Positions 26,413 to 36,044 are shown, counted from the stretch's first letter. The stretch: DNA of 64,000 bases from Faucicola osloensis_C (GCA_019353055.1 JABAHL010000003.1:124001-188000); one strand, 5' to 3'. A program made the numbers and translations. The notes: generated by a model from the sequence alone, not told the origin.

Positions 26413-26676
26413 CTACTGCAATTTTGCTGAGTCGTTATTGTCTACCAAGTCGTCATCCGCTAGTTGCGAGGTGTCATCGATATTATCGAGCAAAGCTTTG
26501 GCTTGCTCAACATCTTCAGGGGCAACCCATAGCACACCGCCTGTGTTTAATCCCATCAAATCAACGAGTTGAATCTGTACGTTGATGCCGTTGTTTTGTA
26601 AATAGATGGCGTGGGTTTCTGCCAATAAGTTGGTCGGGTATTGGGCAAGTTTTTGCCAGTGATTGCTATCGTTCAT
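26413..26676 (-). CDS. DUF2007-like small protein
   Basis: The start is at 26676 (MNDSNHWQKL), with AGGA upstream; this gives 87 residues. The pattern NLLAETHAIYLQNNGINVQIQ ... VAPEDVEQAKALLD is that of DUF2007, a PII-like fold 'putative signal-transducing' family. No catalytic motif is visible and the C-terminus is acidic. It lies 18 bp upstream of the YafJ-like gene, so it is probably the first gene of that operon. The family call rests on pattern alone. Confidence 0.7.
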   Translation of the reverse strand: MNDSNHWQKLAQYPTNLLAETHAIYLQNNGINVQIQLVDLMGLNTGGVLWVAPEDVEQAKALLDNIDDTSQLADDDLVDNNDSAKLQ

Positions 26677-26879
26677 CTCTATTGTCCTGTAAGCATGGAT
26701 TTGACAGTGAAGATAGTATAACAATTAGAGGTAATATGCCCCCAACCCTGCGTTATTCTTTTTAGGATAAACGTAATCGGGGCTTTCTTTTGTCCCTTTT
26801 TTACCAATCTATTTGTTTTACCAATGTACCTATTGACGATTTGGTAAATTCTGCCATGCGATAAAAACACCGCAATGCC

Positions 26880-27866
26880 TTATTTAACCTTCCCCCAATG
26901 AAAGCTGGCCAGGCGTTTCATCAAATCAGGATTTTTCACCATAATATTATCGCCCGTGCGACCTTGCTGACGGTTATAATAAATCACATTCAAACGCAGC
27001 AGCCAAAACGTCACGCCCGCCATAGCCATCATAATCGGCAATGCCTTTTTCTCATCATCGTTCAAAGCGCGTTTGCTCTCGTACCCTTGTAAAAACGCTT
27101 GCATTTTGGCGTCATCAAAATTCACCGCTTCGCCATCATTGGCGTTACCCCAAGTGGTGCAAAAATCATTAATGGTAATCGCCACATCCATCACAAAATT
27201 TTCAACACTGACTTCGGTAAAATCAAGCAAACCTGTGAGTGTTGGCTGGGTTTCATCACTAAAATCCCACAGCGTGTTATCGGCAAACATATCTAGATGA
27301 CATAAACCTGTTGGCAAATTTTTGCTCGCTACGGTTTCGTACGCTTGCCAAATATCATTCATCAGTTTGGCTTCATCGCTTGGCATAAACTTGGTTTCAC
27401 GGTCACGCACTAGATGCCAAGGATATAACTCAACGCCATAGTTTTGCGCCGGGTTCAAGGTTTGCAAGGTTTGGTGAAGAACGGCTAAAGCCTCGCCCAT
27501 TTGACGGCACATATCAGGCGTGGTTGCTTTCGGGTGACCGCCCGAGAGTTTTGGTGACACCACAATGGCTTTGTTGTCAAAATACAGCAAAAACTCGCCG
27601 TTTTTGGCGGCTAGCGGTGCTGCTACGGGTAGCTGGTCTTTCAAGCGATTTAGGATAATCGCCATTTTTTGAATTTCATGCGGTTTGCGTTCTTCAAACA
27701 AGGTAAATACATAAGACGGCTCGCCGGCTTTGTCCGTGGTTGTTTCAATAAACCAATTACTGTTTTTGATACCCTGTGTGATAGGTATGGCTTTGGCAAA
27801 ATCCACGCCAAATTGTTGGCAAAAATCACTAAATTGTTGGTCAGTCAACTGGGTATATACAGACAT
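26880..27866 (-). CDS. thrB: Homoserine kinase (APH/ThrB type II)
   Basis: The start is set at 27866 (MSVYTQLTDQ), where AAGGA is 6 nt upstream; this gives 328 residues. The protein has the aminoglycoside-phosphotransferase fold used for homoserine phosphorylation in Pseudomonas and Moraxellaceae. Visible motifs are the ITQGIKNSNWFIET glycine-rich start, the catalytic loop CHLDMFADNTLW at about residues 190-201, and the metal-binding LLDFTEVS at about 215-222. It makes O-phosphohomoserine for threonine synthesis. It is divergent from hisF with under 100 bp between them. Confidence 0.9.
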   Translation of the reverse strand: MSVYTQLTDQQFSDFCQQFGVDFAKAIPITQGIKNSNWFIETTTDKAGEPSYVFTLFEERKPHEIQKMAIILNRLKDQLPVAAPLAAKNGEFLLYFDNKAIVVSPKLSGGHPKATTPDMCRQMGEALAVLHQTLQTLNPAQNYGVELYPWHLVRDRETKFMPSDEAKLMNDIWQAYETVASKNLPTGLCHLDMFADNTLWDFSDETQPTLTGLLDFTEVSVENFVMDVAITINDFCTTWGNANDGEAVNFDDAKMQAFLQGYESKRALNDDEKKALPIMMAMAGVTFWLLRLNVIYYNRQQGRTGDNIMVKNPDLMKRLASFHWGKVK

Positions 27867-27958
27867 AAGGCATCCTTGAAGCGCAGCACACCGATAAAAC
27901 TGCGGTAATGGCAAAGTAAATTTGATAAACTTACGGCTATTATAGAAGGAAATCGAAT

Positions 27959-28717
27959 ATGTTAGCAAAACGAATTATCCCTTGCCTTGATGTTGACAAT
28001 GGTCGGGTGGTCAAAGGTGTACAATTTGTCGACATCAAAGACGCGGGCGACCCTGTTGAAGTGGCGCAGCGCTACAACGAACAAGGCGCGGATGAAATCA
28101 CTTTTTTGGACATCACCGCTACCCATCATGGACGCGACACCACCTATCACACGGTTGAACGCATGGCAGAGACCGTATTTGTACCGCTGACCGTGGGCGG
28201 CGGGGTGCGTAAAGTCGATGACATTCGTCACTTGCTAAACGCGGGCGCGGATAAAGTATCGATTAATTCAGCGGCAATTTTTAACCCTGAATTTGTCGGT
28301 GAAGCGGCAGCACGTTTTGGCAGTCAGTGTATCGTGGTAGCGATTGATGCCAAAAAAGTGGGTGACAATCAATGGGAAATCTTTACCCATGGGGGACGCA
28401 AAGCGACTGGCATTGATGCGGTGGCATGGGCGGTTAAAATGGCAGGTTTTGGGGCGGGTGAACTGCTTGTGACCTCGATGGATTCAGATGGTACCAAAAA
28501 CGGCTATGATATTGCCTTGATGAAGCGCATTACAGATAGCGTGAATGTGCCAGTGATTGCCTCGGGTGGTGTCGGTAATTTGCAACATTTGGCAGATGGG
28601 GTGCTGCAAGGCGGTGTTGATGCGGTACTAGCGGCGAGTATTTTCCATTTTGGCGAATATACCGTGGGCGAAGCCAAACAGTTTATGGCACAGCAAGGCA
28701 TTGAAATGCGCTTGTAA
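27959..28717 (+). CDS. hisF: Imidazole glycerol phosphate synthase cyclase subunit
   Basis: A 252-residue (beta/alpha)8 barrel. The catalytic aspartates are D11 in CLDVDNGRVVKG and D130 in VVAIDAKKV, with the phosphate-binding GGGVRK and ASGGVGN loops. With HisH it converts PRFAR to imidazole glycerol phosphate and AICAR in histidine synthesis. Its paralogue hisA is 18 kb away in this window, so the his genes are scattered. Confidence 0.98.
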   Translation: MLAKRIIPCLDVDNGRVVKGVQFVDIKDAGDPVEVAQRYNEQGADEITFLDITATHHGRDTTYHTVERMAETVFVPLTVGGGVRKVDDIRHLLNAGADKVSINSAAIFNPEFVGEAAARFGSQCIVVAIDAKKVGDNQWEIFTHGGRKATGIDAVAWAVKMAGFGAGELLVTSMDSDGTKNGYDIALMKRITDSVNVPVIASGGVGNLQHLADGVLQGGVDAVLAASIFHFGEYTVGEAKQFMAQQGIEMRL

Positions 28718-28850
28718 TGGCGAGCCTTGTGAGAACGATAGCCGCTGGTAATAACTAAAAGGGCACAGCAAAAAATAGCCCAAGCCCAAGCTAGCCCAAA
28801 CTAGCCAAAACTGCTATGATATTGGCATTTTCGATAATGACTAAATTGCC

Positions 28851-29762
28851 ATGTTTCCACTAATTTTAACTCACCCGCAATGGGATCCTGTCGCTCTGAA
28901 TTTGGGACCTGTTCAAGCCCACTGGTATGGGCTGATGTATTTACTGGCTTTTGCTGCCGCTTATGCGTTGGCTTGGTATCGCACTAAGTCACGCCCAGAC
29001 TGGAATACCGACATGGTTGCTGACCTGGTATTTTACGGGGCGATGGGCGTGATTCTAGGCGGTCGTATCGGCTATGTGCTGTTTTATCAATTAAGCGAAT
29101 TTTTAGCCAATCCGATGTATTTGTTCAAAATCAACCAAGGCGGCATGTCGTTTCATGGGGGATTTTTGGGTGTCGCCATCGCAATGCTATTTTTTGCCCG
29201 CAAATATCAAAAGAACATTTGGAATGTGCTAGATTTTATTATTCCCTGCGTGCCAACCGGACTGCTGTTTGGGCGTATTGGCAATTTTATCAATGGCGAA
29301 TTGTGGGGTCGGGTGTCTGACGGGGGTTACAACTGGCTGATGCTGTTCCCGCAAGCGGTTAATGAAGACAATGAGCTACTCAAACAAACCCCTGCCCTGC
29401 AAAGCCTTGCGCAGACCTTTATGATTGATGGCAACAATTATTTGTTACTCCCCCGCCATCCCTCACAGCTGTATCAGGCTTTTACCGAAGGGGTGGTACT
29501 GTTTGTTTTGGTTTGGTGGTTTGCCAGCCGGCCGCGTCCGCGTATGGCGGTTAGTGGCTTATTCGTGATGGGCTACGGTATTGCACGTTTTATTACCGAG
29601 TTCTTCCGCCAACCTGATGCTGACCAAGGTTTTATTTTATTAGGGTGGATGACAAAAGGGCAAATCTTAAGCCTACCGATGATTATCGGTGGTTTGATTT
29701 TATTGATTTGGGCGTATAAAAACCAAATTTATGATTGGGGCAGTCAAAAGAATGTGGACTAA
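28851..29762 (+). CDS. lgt: Phosphatidylglycerol--prolipoprotein diacylglyceryl transferase
   Basis: A 303-residue multi-pass inner-membrane enzyme that adds diacylglycerol to the lipobox cysteine of prolipoproteins. Key motifs are GMSFHGGFLG with the essential His (about residues 98-107) and the Lgt signature GRIGNFINGELWGR (about 141-154). Conserved arginines and RHPSQLYQAFTEG follow near residue 200. It lies 31 bp upstream of thyA, a classic conserved pair. Confidence 0.98.
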   Translation: MFPLILTHPQWDPVALNLGPVQAHWYGLMYLLAFAAAYALAWYRTKSRPDWNTDMVADLVFYGAMGVILGGRIGYVLFYQLSEFLANPMYLFKINQGGMSFHGGFLGVAIAMLFFARKYQKNIWNVLDFIIPCVPTGLLFGRIGNFINGELWGRVSDGGYNWLMLFPQAVNEDNELLKQTPALQSLAQTFMIDGNNYLLLPRHPSQLYQAFTEGVVLFVLVWWFASRPRPRMAVSGLFVMGYGIARFITEFFRQPDADQGFILLGWMTKGQILSLPMIIGGLILLIWAYKNQIYDWGSQKNVD

Positions 29763-29793
29763 CAAAGAAAACTAACCAAGGAACTCATCACCC

Positions 29794-30654
29794 ATGATTA
29801 CGTCAAAAAACGAACAAGCCTATTTGGATTTACTTAAACTGGTGCTAGATAACGGCATACAAAAAGGCGACCGTACGGGCACCGGTACCATCAGCTATTT
29901 TGGCGCGCAGATGCGGTTTGATTTGAATGAGGGTTTTCCACTACTGACCACCAAAAAAATCCATACCAAAAGCGTGATTTATGAGCTGCTTTGGTTTTTA
30001 AAAGGCGATACCCATGTCCAATACTTGCAGGACAATGGTGTACGCATTTGGAATGAATGGGCAACCGCCGAGCAAACGGCCCGCTTTGGCAAGCCGGAAG
30101 GCGAACTGGGCGCGGTATACGGACACCAGTGGCGCAACTTCGGGGCTAGCAAAAAAGCGGATGGCAGCTACCATTCAGACGGTTTTGACCAAATCAGTTG
30201 GGTAGTAAATGAAATCAAAAACAACCCAAACTCGCGCCGTTTGATTGTCTCTGGCTGGAATCCTTTGGAGGCCAACGAAGTGGCCTTGCCCCCTTGTCAT
30301 ACCCTGTTTCAGTTTTTTGTCGCCGATGGCAAATTATCTTGTCAGTTGTACCAACGCTCGGCGGATTTGTTTTTGGGTGTACCTTTTAACATTGCCAGCT
30401 ATGCCTTGCTTACCCATATGATAGCCCATGTGACCGGGCTTGGCGTCGGTGAGTTTGTGTGGACGGGTGGTGATTGTCATATCTATAACAATCATTTACA
30501 GCAAGTGCATGAGCAGCTTAGCCGCGAGCCGTTTGCCCTGCCCAAACTTTGGCTCAACCCTGACATTACTGACATTTTTGCCTTTGATTTTAACGATATA
30601 AAAATTGAAAATTATCAAAGCCATGCCACAATTAAGGCTGAAGTCTCTGTATAA
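29794..30654 (+). CDS. thyA: Thymidylate synthase
   Basis: A 286-residue enzyme methylating dUMP to dTMP with methylene-tetrahydrofolate. It shows the N-terminal RTGTGT...GAQMRFDL segment, the catalytic cysteine in LPPCHTLFQFFV, the dUMP-binding QRSADLFLGVPFNIASYALL and the C-terminal DCHIYNNH motif. Dihydrofolate produced here is recycled by the folA gene 43 bp downstream. Confidence 0.98.
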   Translation: MITSKNEQAYLDLLKLVLDNGIQKGDRTGTGTISYFGAQMRFDLNEGFPLLTTKKIHTKSVIYELLWFLKGDTHVQYLQDNGVRIWNEWATAEQTARFGKPEGELGAVYGHQWRNFGASKKADGSYHSDGFDQISWVVNEIKNNPNSRRLIVSGWNPLEANEVALPPCHTLFQFFVADGKLSCQLYQRSADLFLGVPFNIASYALLTHMIAHVTGLGVGEFVWTGGDCHIYNNHLQQVHEQLSREPFALPKLWLNPDITDIFAFDFNDIKIENYQSHATIKAEVSV

Positions 30655-30697
30655 GCTTGCAGCCCAATGCCAAAATTCACAACAATAAGGATAAATC

Positions 30698-31225
30698 ATG
30701 AGTTATTCTAATGTGGAAGTCGCCCAAATCGTGGCGATGAGCCAAAACCGCGCCATTGGCAAAGACAATCAATTGCCTTGGCATATCTCTGAGGACTTAA
30801 AACATTTTAAAAAATATACCAATGGCGGTATCGTGATTATGGGTCGCAAGACCTTTGAATCCATGGGCGCAAAACCCTTGCCAAACCGTACCAATTTTGT
30901 GATTACCACCAATTTGGACTACCAAGTGGATGATGATGCCGTCATTGTGATGCACAACCTAGATGACGCACTGACCCAAGCCTCATCGCTGGCGCATGGT
31001 AAAGGTTTACAAACGATTTGGGTGATTGGTGGCGAAAAAGTCTTCCAACAAGCCCTACTGTTTAGTGATCGCTTAGAAATCACCCATGTCGATACCGTGA
31101 TTGACAACGCAGCGGCGTTTTATCCAGAGATTACCAGTGATTTTGTCAAAACATCAGAAAGTGAAAAATTCACGGATGAGCAAAGCGGGTTAAGCTATCA
31201 GTTTGTCACTTACCAAAAAGCTTAA
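30698..31225 (+). CDS. folA: Dihydrofolate reductase
   Basis: A 175-residue NADPH-dependent enzyme regenerating tetrahydrofolate. The signature IVAMSQNRAIGKDNQLPWHISEDLKHFKK includes the PW and the active-site acidic residue. The NADPH-binding stretches IVIMGRKTFESMG and IWVIGGEKVFQQAL follow. It starts with AAGGATAA upstream, and ends the lgt-thyA-folA operon before a strong terminator. Confidence 0.98.
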   Translation: MSYSNVEVAQIVAMSQNRAIGKDNQLPWHISEDLKHFKKYTNGGIVIMGRKTFESMGAKPLPNRTNFVITTNLDYQVDDDAVIVMHNLDDALTQASSLAHGKGLQTIWVIGGEKVFQQALLFSDRLEITHVDTVIDNAAAFYPEITSDFVKTSESEKFTDEQSGLSYQFVTYQKA

Positions 31226-31249
31226 GCTTGAGTGACGACTCAGCACACA

Positions 31250-31280
31250 AAAAAACCACGTTATCTAACGTGGTTTTTTT
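31250..31280. terminator. Bidirectional terminator between folA and the Ala-rich protein gene
   Basis: AACCACGTTA and TAACGTGGTT form a near-perfect palindromic stem. A T-run follows on + (TTTTTTT) and an A-run precedes it, so it can stop transcription from both convergent genes. Confidence 0.9.
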
Positions 31281-31294
31281 ATGCAGCCAATGTC

Positions 31295-31783
31295 TTATTT
31301 TGATTGTTCTTGAGATTTGACCGCTGAAGCAACAGGTGGTGCGATATTTGGGGTTTCACCTGTTTTGGCTTTAATCTCTGCTTTGGCTTCAGCCGTTGAG
31401 GCATTACGCGCTTCAATGGTCGATGTTTTTGCAGTAGCCGTCGGTGCAGAAGATGGCGTCATAGAGGCATTGTCTGGGCTCGCAACTGTGGTATTTGGAC
31501 CTGTTGCAGTGTCTGCATTGGCAGTGGCGGTGGTGGTTTCACCCGCCGCAGGTGAGGTTGCCGCAGGCGTCGAACCTGCTGGTTTGGCAGCGGCAGCAGC
31601 AGATGCGGCGGCTTTGGCTTCCACTTCAGCATTGAGTTTTGCAACGTCAACGTGGTTACCAGCGGGGCGAACAATTGCTGAAATAAGGATTAATAAAACC
31701 ACGCCTAGAAACGCTAAAACGCCAATTAAAGAGTAACTAAGTTCTTTTTTGACATTATTTTCCACGACTTCATGATGAGCCAT
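31295..31783 (-). CDS. Single-span membrane protein with Ala/Thr/Pro-rich tail
   Basis: The start is put at the ATG at 31783 (MAHHEVVENN), with GAGG 7 nt upstream; a GTG lies 12 nt earlier. This gives 162 residues. An N-terminal cytoplasmic segment is followed by one transmembrane helix (LIGVLAFLGVVLLILISAIV, about residues 19-38). The rest is a long low-complexity Ala/Pro/Thr/Ser tail that would lie in the periplasm. No family is recognised. It may be a cell-envelope tether or a divisome-type accessory protein, but nothing in the sequence shows this. Confidence 0.7.
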   Translation of the reverse strand: MAHHEVVENNVKKELSYSLIGVLAFLGVVLLILISAIVRPAGNHVDVAKLNAEVEAKAAASAAAAAKPAGSTPAATSPAAGETTTATANADTATGPNTTVASPDNASMTPSSAPTATAKTSTIEARNASTAEAKAEIKAKTGETPNIAPPVASAVKSQEQSK

Positions 31784-31929
31784 CGTAAACCTCACTGTAA
31801 ATCATTGGGGCAAGAGTTGTTGAATCTAAATGAATTCAAGTCTAATTTTTAACTATTATACGGAACTTTGTAACCATTATATACTAAATTTTTGCAATTG
31901 GTGACAAAACCTTGCTGCATTTAAGGTTT

Positions 31930-33504
31930 TTAACGTGTTTTACGAACCAGCCAACTAATCAGTAGCAGTAGCGCTGCCAGTGCCAAGATAGGATAACTAC
32001 CCCAGCGCATAAATGGCGTATTACCAACGCGCGATTGAATCTCACCCCGTAGCACCGTGCGTTCAAAGGCTGGCGCTTTGGCAACAATGTTGCCTTTATC
32101 ATTGATAATGGCGGTCACACCTGTATTGGTCGCGCGCATAAACCATCGACCGGTTTCAATCGAGCGCATTTGCACCATTTGTAGGTGCTGCAATGGACCT
32201 GCCGATGTGCCAAACCAAGCATCATTGGATACGGTCAATAAAAAGTCGGTATTTTTGGCATTGCGGCGGGTGGTATCAGGATAGGCGACTTCATAACAAA
32301 TCGCCACCCCAACTGGGTGATTTTTGACTTGCAAGGGCGCTTGGTGCGCAGAACCACTGCGAAAACTCATGGTACCGCCCATCAAGTTTGGCAATGCCCA
32401 ATCTAACATACCTTCAAACGGAATATATTCGCCCACGGGCACCAAATTTTGTTTCTTGTATAAGCCTTTGGCATCGGCGCCCAAAGCAATCACACTGTTG
32501 TAAAATGGCTCGTACTTATCAACTTTTGGGTCGTATTCATTGACATCCACATACGGAATGCCAGTGAGCCATGCGGTATTACTTTCGCGGGCTTGGGCAG
32601 CAATTTGACTGATAAAGGGCATGGCGTCGGTTTGAAACATCGGAATTGACGACTCTGGCCATAAGATAATGTCCTGACCCCATTCTGTTTTACTTAAGCC
32701 TGCATAGATACCCAGCGTTTGGATTTGGTACTCTTGCAGCCATTTTAAGTCCTGCGGAATATTGCCTTGTACTAACGAAACTTTTAGATTCGGCGTGCCT
32801 TTGGGGGTCGTCCATTGCGGGGCAATAAGCCACAGCGCCACGCTTGCTAGTAACATCACAGCCGAAGGAATTAAAAAACGGTATTTTTTTCGCGCCGCTT
32901 CCACCAGACTTGCTGAGACAAACACCGATACAAAGCTCAGCGCCAACACCCCAAAGATTGGCGCAAGGCTCGTCAGCCAAGGTTGTGCTGTATAAGCATA
33001 GCCCACAAATAGCCAAGGAAAACCTGTAAATAGCCAGGTCTTTAACCACTCTTGTACTACCCATAATGACGCAAAGCTTAATGGCTGTTTTGCCACAAAG
33101 CGGTTAAAAATGACCGCTAAGGCGCCATGAAACAATCCCATACCCAAGCCAACAAAACCAATCATCAGTAAGGCTAACAAGGTAGGGGTATCACCATAGG
33201 TATGAATCGAGGTAAACAACCAAAACGCGCCCACGCTCCACAATCCCATGCCATACATTTCACCGAGCCAAAACGCCCGCCAATTTGACATGGGGGGCAA
33301 TAATAGCCAATACAGTACCAGTGGCGACAACAGTGCCACTAGCCAAAAATCGTAAGGCGCTAACGCGAAGACAAATGCCGCACCCGCAAGCCAAGCCAGC
33401 ACCAGTTTGGGTAACAGGGGCTGTTTGGTATTTGCAGATTTGGCACTATCGTGATGAGATTGTACAGAAAGTTGCTTTTTTAGGGACTGGGTAGTAAGAC
33501 GCAT
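31930..33504 (-). CDS. lnt: Apolipoprotein N-acyltransferase
   Basis: A 524-residue inner-membrane enzyme that N-acylates the lipoprotein N-terminal cysteine, the third step after Lgt and LspA. Several N-terminal membrane helices precede a nitrilase-like domain. The catalytic triad can be read in LWPESSIP (Glu), KKQNLVPVGEY (Lys) and GVAICYEVAYP (Cys). It is 51 bp downstream of corC on the same strand, the conserved ybeX-lnt order. Confidence 0.97.
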   Translation of the reverse strand: MRLTTQSLKKQLSVQSHHDSAKSANTKQPLLPKLVLAWLAGAAFVFALAPYDFWLVALLSPLVLYWLLLPPMSNWRAFWLGEMYGMGLWSVGAFWLFTSIHTYGDTPTLLALLMIGFVGLGMGLFHGALAVIFNRFVAKQPLSFASLWVVQEWLKTWLFTGFPWLFVGYAYTAQPWLTSLAPIFGVLALSFVSVFVSASLVEAARKKYRFLIPSAVMLLASVALWLIAPQWTTPKGTPNLKVSLVQGNIPQDLKWLQEYQIQTLGIYAGLSKTEWGQDIILWPESSIPMFQTDAMPFISQIAAQARESNTAWLTGIPYVDVNEYDPKVDKYEPFYNSVIALGADAKGLYKKQNLVPVGEYIPFEGMLDWALPNLMGGTMSFRSGSAHQAPLQVKNHPVGVAICYEVAYPDTTRRNAKNTDFLLTVSNDAWFGTSAGPLQHLQMVQMRSIETGRWFMRATNTGVTAIINDKGNIVAKAPAFERTVLRGEIQSRVGNTPFMRWGSYPILALAALLLLISWLVRKTR

Positions 33505-33556
33505 TGGCGAGTATTGCCTTTAGGGTTAAACGGTTTTGCAAATATAAGTAATTGGA

Positions 33557-34456
33557 CTAATCGTCGAGCTGATTATACCCTTTAACCAGTTCAATTTCTT
33601 GGATAAATCGACCATCTGCTGACAATACTGTCAAACGACAATCGTCAATAAAGACCGTTTGACCCAGCACTTCATTGACTTCGCCAAGCTCTTGCATGAC
33701 CAGTCCGCCCATACTGGCGACATCTTCACTATCAAAGTGAGTACCTAGCTGTTCATTACAGTCTGAGACTGAGGTGATGGATTGCACAATCCATGTGTCA
33801 GGCTGGTTTGGCACAGGCACTATATGATTGATATCGGTATCTTCTTCGATGTCGTCATGCTCATCGATGATATCACCGACAATTTCTTCGAGTAAGTCTT
33901 CCATCGTCACCACGCCTGCTGTTACCCCAAACTCATCAATGACGATTGCCATGTGAATTTGGTTTTTTTGAAACAGACGCAGCAGGTTGTCAGAACGCGC
34001 AGTTTCACTGATATAAATTGGCTGGCGTACAATCGCTTCAAGATTAAAATGGTCAATATTTTGACCTTGCGCCTTGGCGACCAAAAATGGAATTAAATCT
34101 TTGGCAAGTAAGATACCCATTACCGTGTCTTTGTTGTCATCGGTAAATACGGGATAACGCGAGTGGGCGGTTTCCATATAGAGCGACATGATGTCTTGTA
34201 AGTTTTGGTGCTGGGTGATGCCTGCAACGTGGCTGACAGGGGTCATGATTTCTCGCACTTGAATAGCGGGTAAATCTAAGACACCCTCTAACATATCGAC
34301 GGTGTCGGGCGCCAAAAATCGACGCGAATCATGTACCAATTTGACTAGTTCATCACGGGTTTCAGGGGCGGTGGATAGCCAGCGTTTCAGACCGCGTGAC
34401 CAGCTACTGCCTTGCTGTTTGTTTGACAGGTGTGAACTCGAATTGTCGTCTGACAT
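33557..34456 (-). CDS. corC: CorC/YbeX family magnesium and cobalt efflux protein
   Basis: The start is at 34456 (MSDDNSSSH), which resembles the E. coli CorC N-terminus; an ATG six codons earlier is also possible. This gives 299 residues. The N-terminal segment RDELVKLVHDSR is followed by two CBS domains (about residues 60-190, starting VREIMTPVSHV). A CorC_HlyC transporter-associated domain ends the protein. There is no DUF21 membrane domain, as in E. coli CorC. It is linked to ion homeostasis and is in an operon with lnt. Confidence 0.92.
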   Translation of the reverse strand: MSDDNSSSHLSNKQQGSSWSRGLKRWLSTAPETRDELVKLVHDSRRFLAPDTVDMLEGVLDLPAIQVREIMTPVSHVAGITQHQNLQDIMSLYMETAHSRYPVFTDDNKDTVMGILLAKDLIPFLVAKAQGQNIDHFNLEAIVRQPIYISETARSDNLLRLFQKNQIHMAIVIDEFGVTAGVVTMEDLLEEIVGDIIDEHDDIEEDTDINHIVPVPNQPDTWIVQSITSVSDCNEQLGTHFDSEDVASMGGLVMQELGEVNEVLGQTVFIDDCRLTVLSADGRFIQEIELVKGYNQLDD

Positions 34457-34612
34457 AGCCGACGAGACCCTCATGTGGCGAAAGATTTTTTTACCTTACC
34501 TTAACCCCATGATGATTGCAATGGTATTTTTCTTAATTTTATTGTATTTATTGGCTGATTTTACTCACCTATCAGCTTGTTCAGTGCTAGCAAAGCCTTG
34601 AATAAACAAGCG

Positions 34613-35086
34613 CTATTGGCGAATCCAATGAATCACCCGTTCTTCTTGCTCTAGCTCAGAGACTTCTGTTTCAGACTGACAGCGTCCCGCCACGCTGATA
34701 TTTTTTTGACGCATCATGGTTTGTGTCACGGCGGCATCTTGAGTGAGGAGTAAATGCCAGCTTGGTAGTGGTTGCCCGTAGTACAAGCGCTTGTAGGCGC
34801 AGCTTGCCGGTAGCCAGTACATCTCGCCAATGTTATCGATAGTTAGGCTAATGCAGTCGGGCACATAGTCGCGCCTTGTTGGGTAATGCTGACAAGCCCC
34901 TGTAGCACAATCAAGCAGTCGACAGGCGACATCACTGTATTCAACTTCATCGGTGTCATCGTCTTTAAATTTAATCAAACAACACGCCCCACAGCCATCA
35001 CACAAGGCTTCCCATTCAGCTTGAGTCAGTTGTTCTAACGAAAATCGCTCCCAAAATTGCGGGCGTAAGGTAACAGATTGGCTCAT
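34613..35086 (-). CDS. YcgN-like cysteine-cluster protein (UPF0260)
   Basis: A 157-residue protein with the zinc/iron chelator-type cysteine cluster CDGCGACCLIKF at about residues 29-40, and further cysteines in CRLLDCATGACQHYP and PDCISL. The start WERFSLEQLTQAEWEALCDGCG is typical of UPF0260. Members are suspected metal-binding proteins, but their role is not established. It is a single gene; the 127-bp gap to corC is consistent with separate transcription. Confidence 0.9.
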   Translation of the reverse strand: MSQSVTLRPQFWERFSLEQLTQAEWEALCDGCGACCLIKFKDDDTDEVEYSDVACRLLDCATGACQHYPTRRDYVPDCISLTIDNIGEMYWLPASCAYKRLYYGQPLPSWHLLLTQDAAVTQTMMRQKNISVAGRCQSETEVSELEQEERVIHWIRQ

Positions 35087-35300
35087 TATGTTTCCAACTT
35101 TCGGCTTGTGTAAAACAGTGACAGTATTATAACGGAAAATACGATGACTTCAGTATACAGTAGTGCCTGTATTAACCGTTGCACTGACTTGCCACGCTCT
35201 GAGTAGCGTATAAAGTAGCGTATGAATCCAGCGTTTTTATAACGCCAGCTTTTTATAACAATAGCAATCAATCATATCATTTACCATAACATAAGGATTT

Positions 35301-36044
35301 ATGATGCCAATTCAAATTTTACAACTCGAATCTACCACCACCGATGGCGTGGAGCTTAAAAGCTATGTTTGTCTACCAGAATCAGCTAGCCACGACAACC
35401 CTGCCCCAGCGATTTTGGTGGCACCTGAATGGTGGGGCGTCACTGCGCACCCACAAAAAGTTACTGAGCGTTTAGCCGAAGCGGGTTTTGCTGCCGTCGC
35501 CATGGATGTGTATGGCGAAGGTAAACTGACCACAGATGCCACCCAAGCCAATGAATGGATGAGCCAAATGCTCGCTGACCAAGATATGTTGATGGCGCGC
35601 TGTAAACTCATTATGGATGACTTTACTGACCTTGAAGCGGTTGACAAAAACCGTCTGGGCGCGATTGGTTTTTGCTTTGGCGGTAAAATCGTCTTAGACA
35701 TGGCGCGTGAAGGTTTCCCGCTTAAAGCAGTGGCGACTTTCCATGGCAATCCTACCCCAAAACAACCGGCACAAAAAGGCAAATTCACCGCCAAAGTATT
35801 GGTCGCACATGGTGAAGCCGATAGCATGGTGTCAATGGATGCGATTGAAGGGCTGAAAAAAGAGTTGGATAACGCCGATGTTGAATACATAGTCGATGTG
35901 TACGAAGGCGCCAAACACGGCTTTACCAATCCTAATGCTGACAAACGCGCCGAAGAAAATGGCGTCGACTTGGGCTATGATGCCGATGCCGCAAAAGCCA
36001 GCTGGGATGAAATGATTGCGTTTATGCAAGACAATCTTGCATAA
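35301..36044 (+). CDS. Dienelactone hydrolase family protein
   Basis: A 247-residue alpha/beta hydrolase. The nucleophile is a cysteine in the elbow GFCFGGK (about residues 123-129). The Asp (AHGEADSMV) and His (EGAKHGFTNP) complete the triad, as in dienelactone hydrolases. Most genomic relatives are of unknown substrate. AAGGA lies upstream of the double ATG start. It is a single gene followed by a strong terminator. Confidence 0.9.
   Translation: MMPIQILQLESTTTDGVELKSYVCLPESASHDNPAPAILVAPEWWGVTAHPQKVTERLAEAGFAAVAMDVYGEGKLTTDATQANEWMSQMLADQDMLMARCKLIMDDFTDLEAVDKNRLGAIGFCFGGKIVLDMAREGFPLKAVATFHGNPTPKQPAQKGKFTAKVLVAHGEADSMVSMDAIEGLKKELDNADVEYIVDVYEGAKHGFTNPNADKRAEENGVDLGYDADAAKASWDEMIAFMQDNLA

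Noticed and set aside
31317..31736. 139-codon Ala/Val-rich frame opposite the membrane protein gene
   Set aside because: Mirror of a repetitive GC-rich coding region; the minus-strand frame has a proper start, membrane helix and ribosome-binding site.
35086..35271. 61-codon open frame upstream of ycgN-like gene
   Set aside because: Overlaps the gene's promoter region, lacks a ribosome-binding site and has no recognised similarity.
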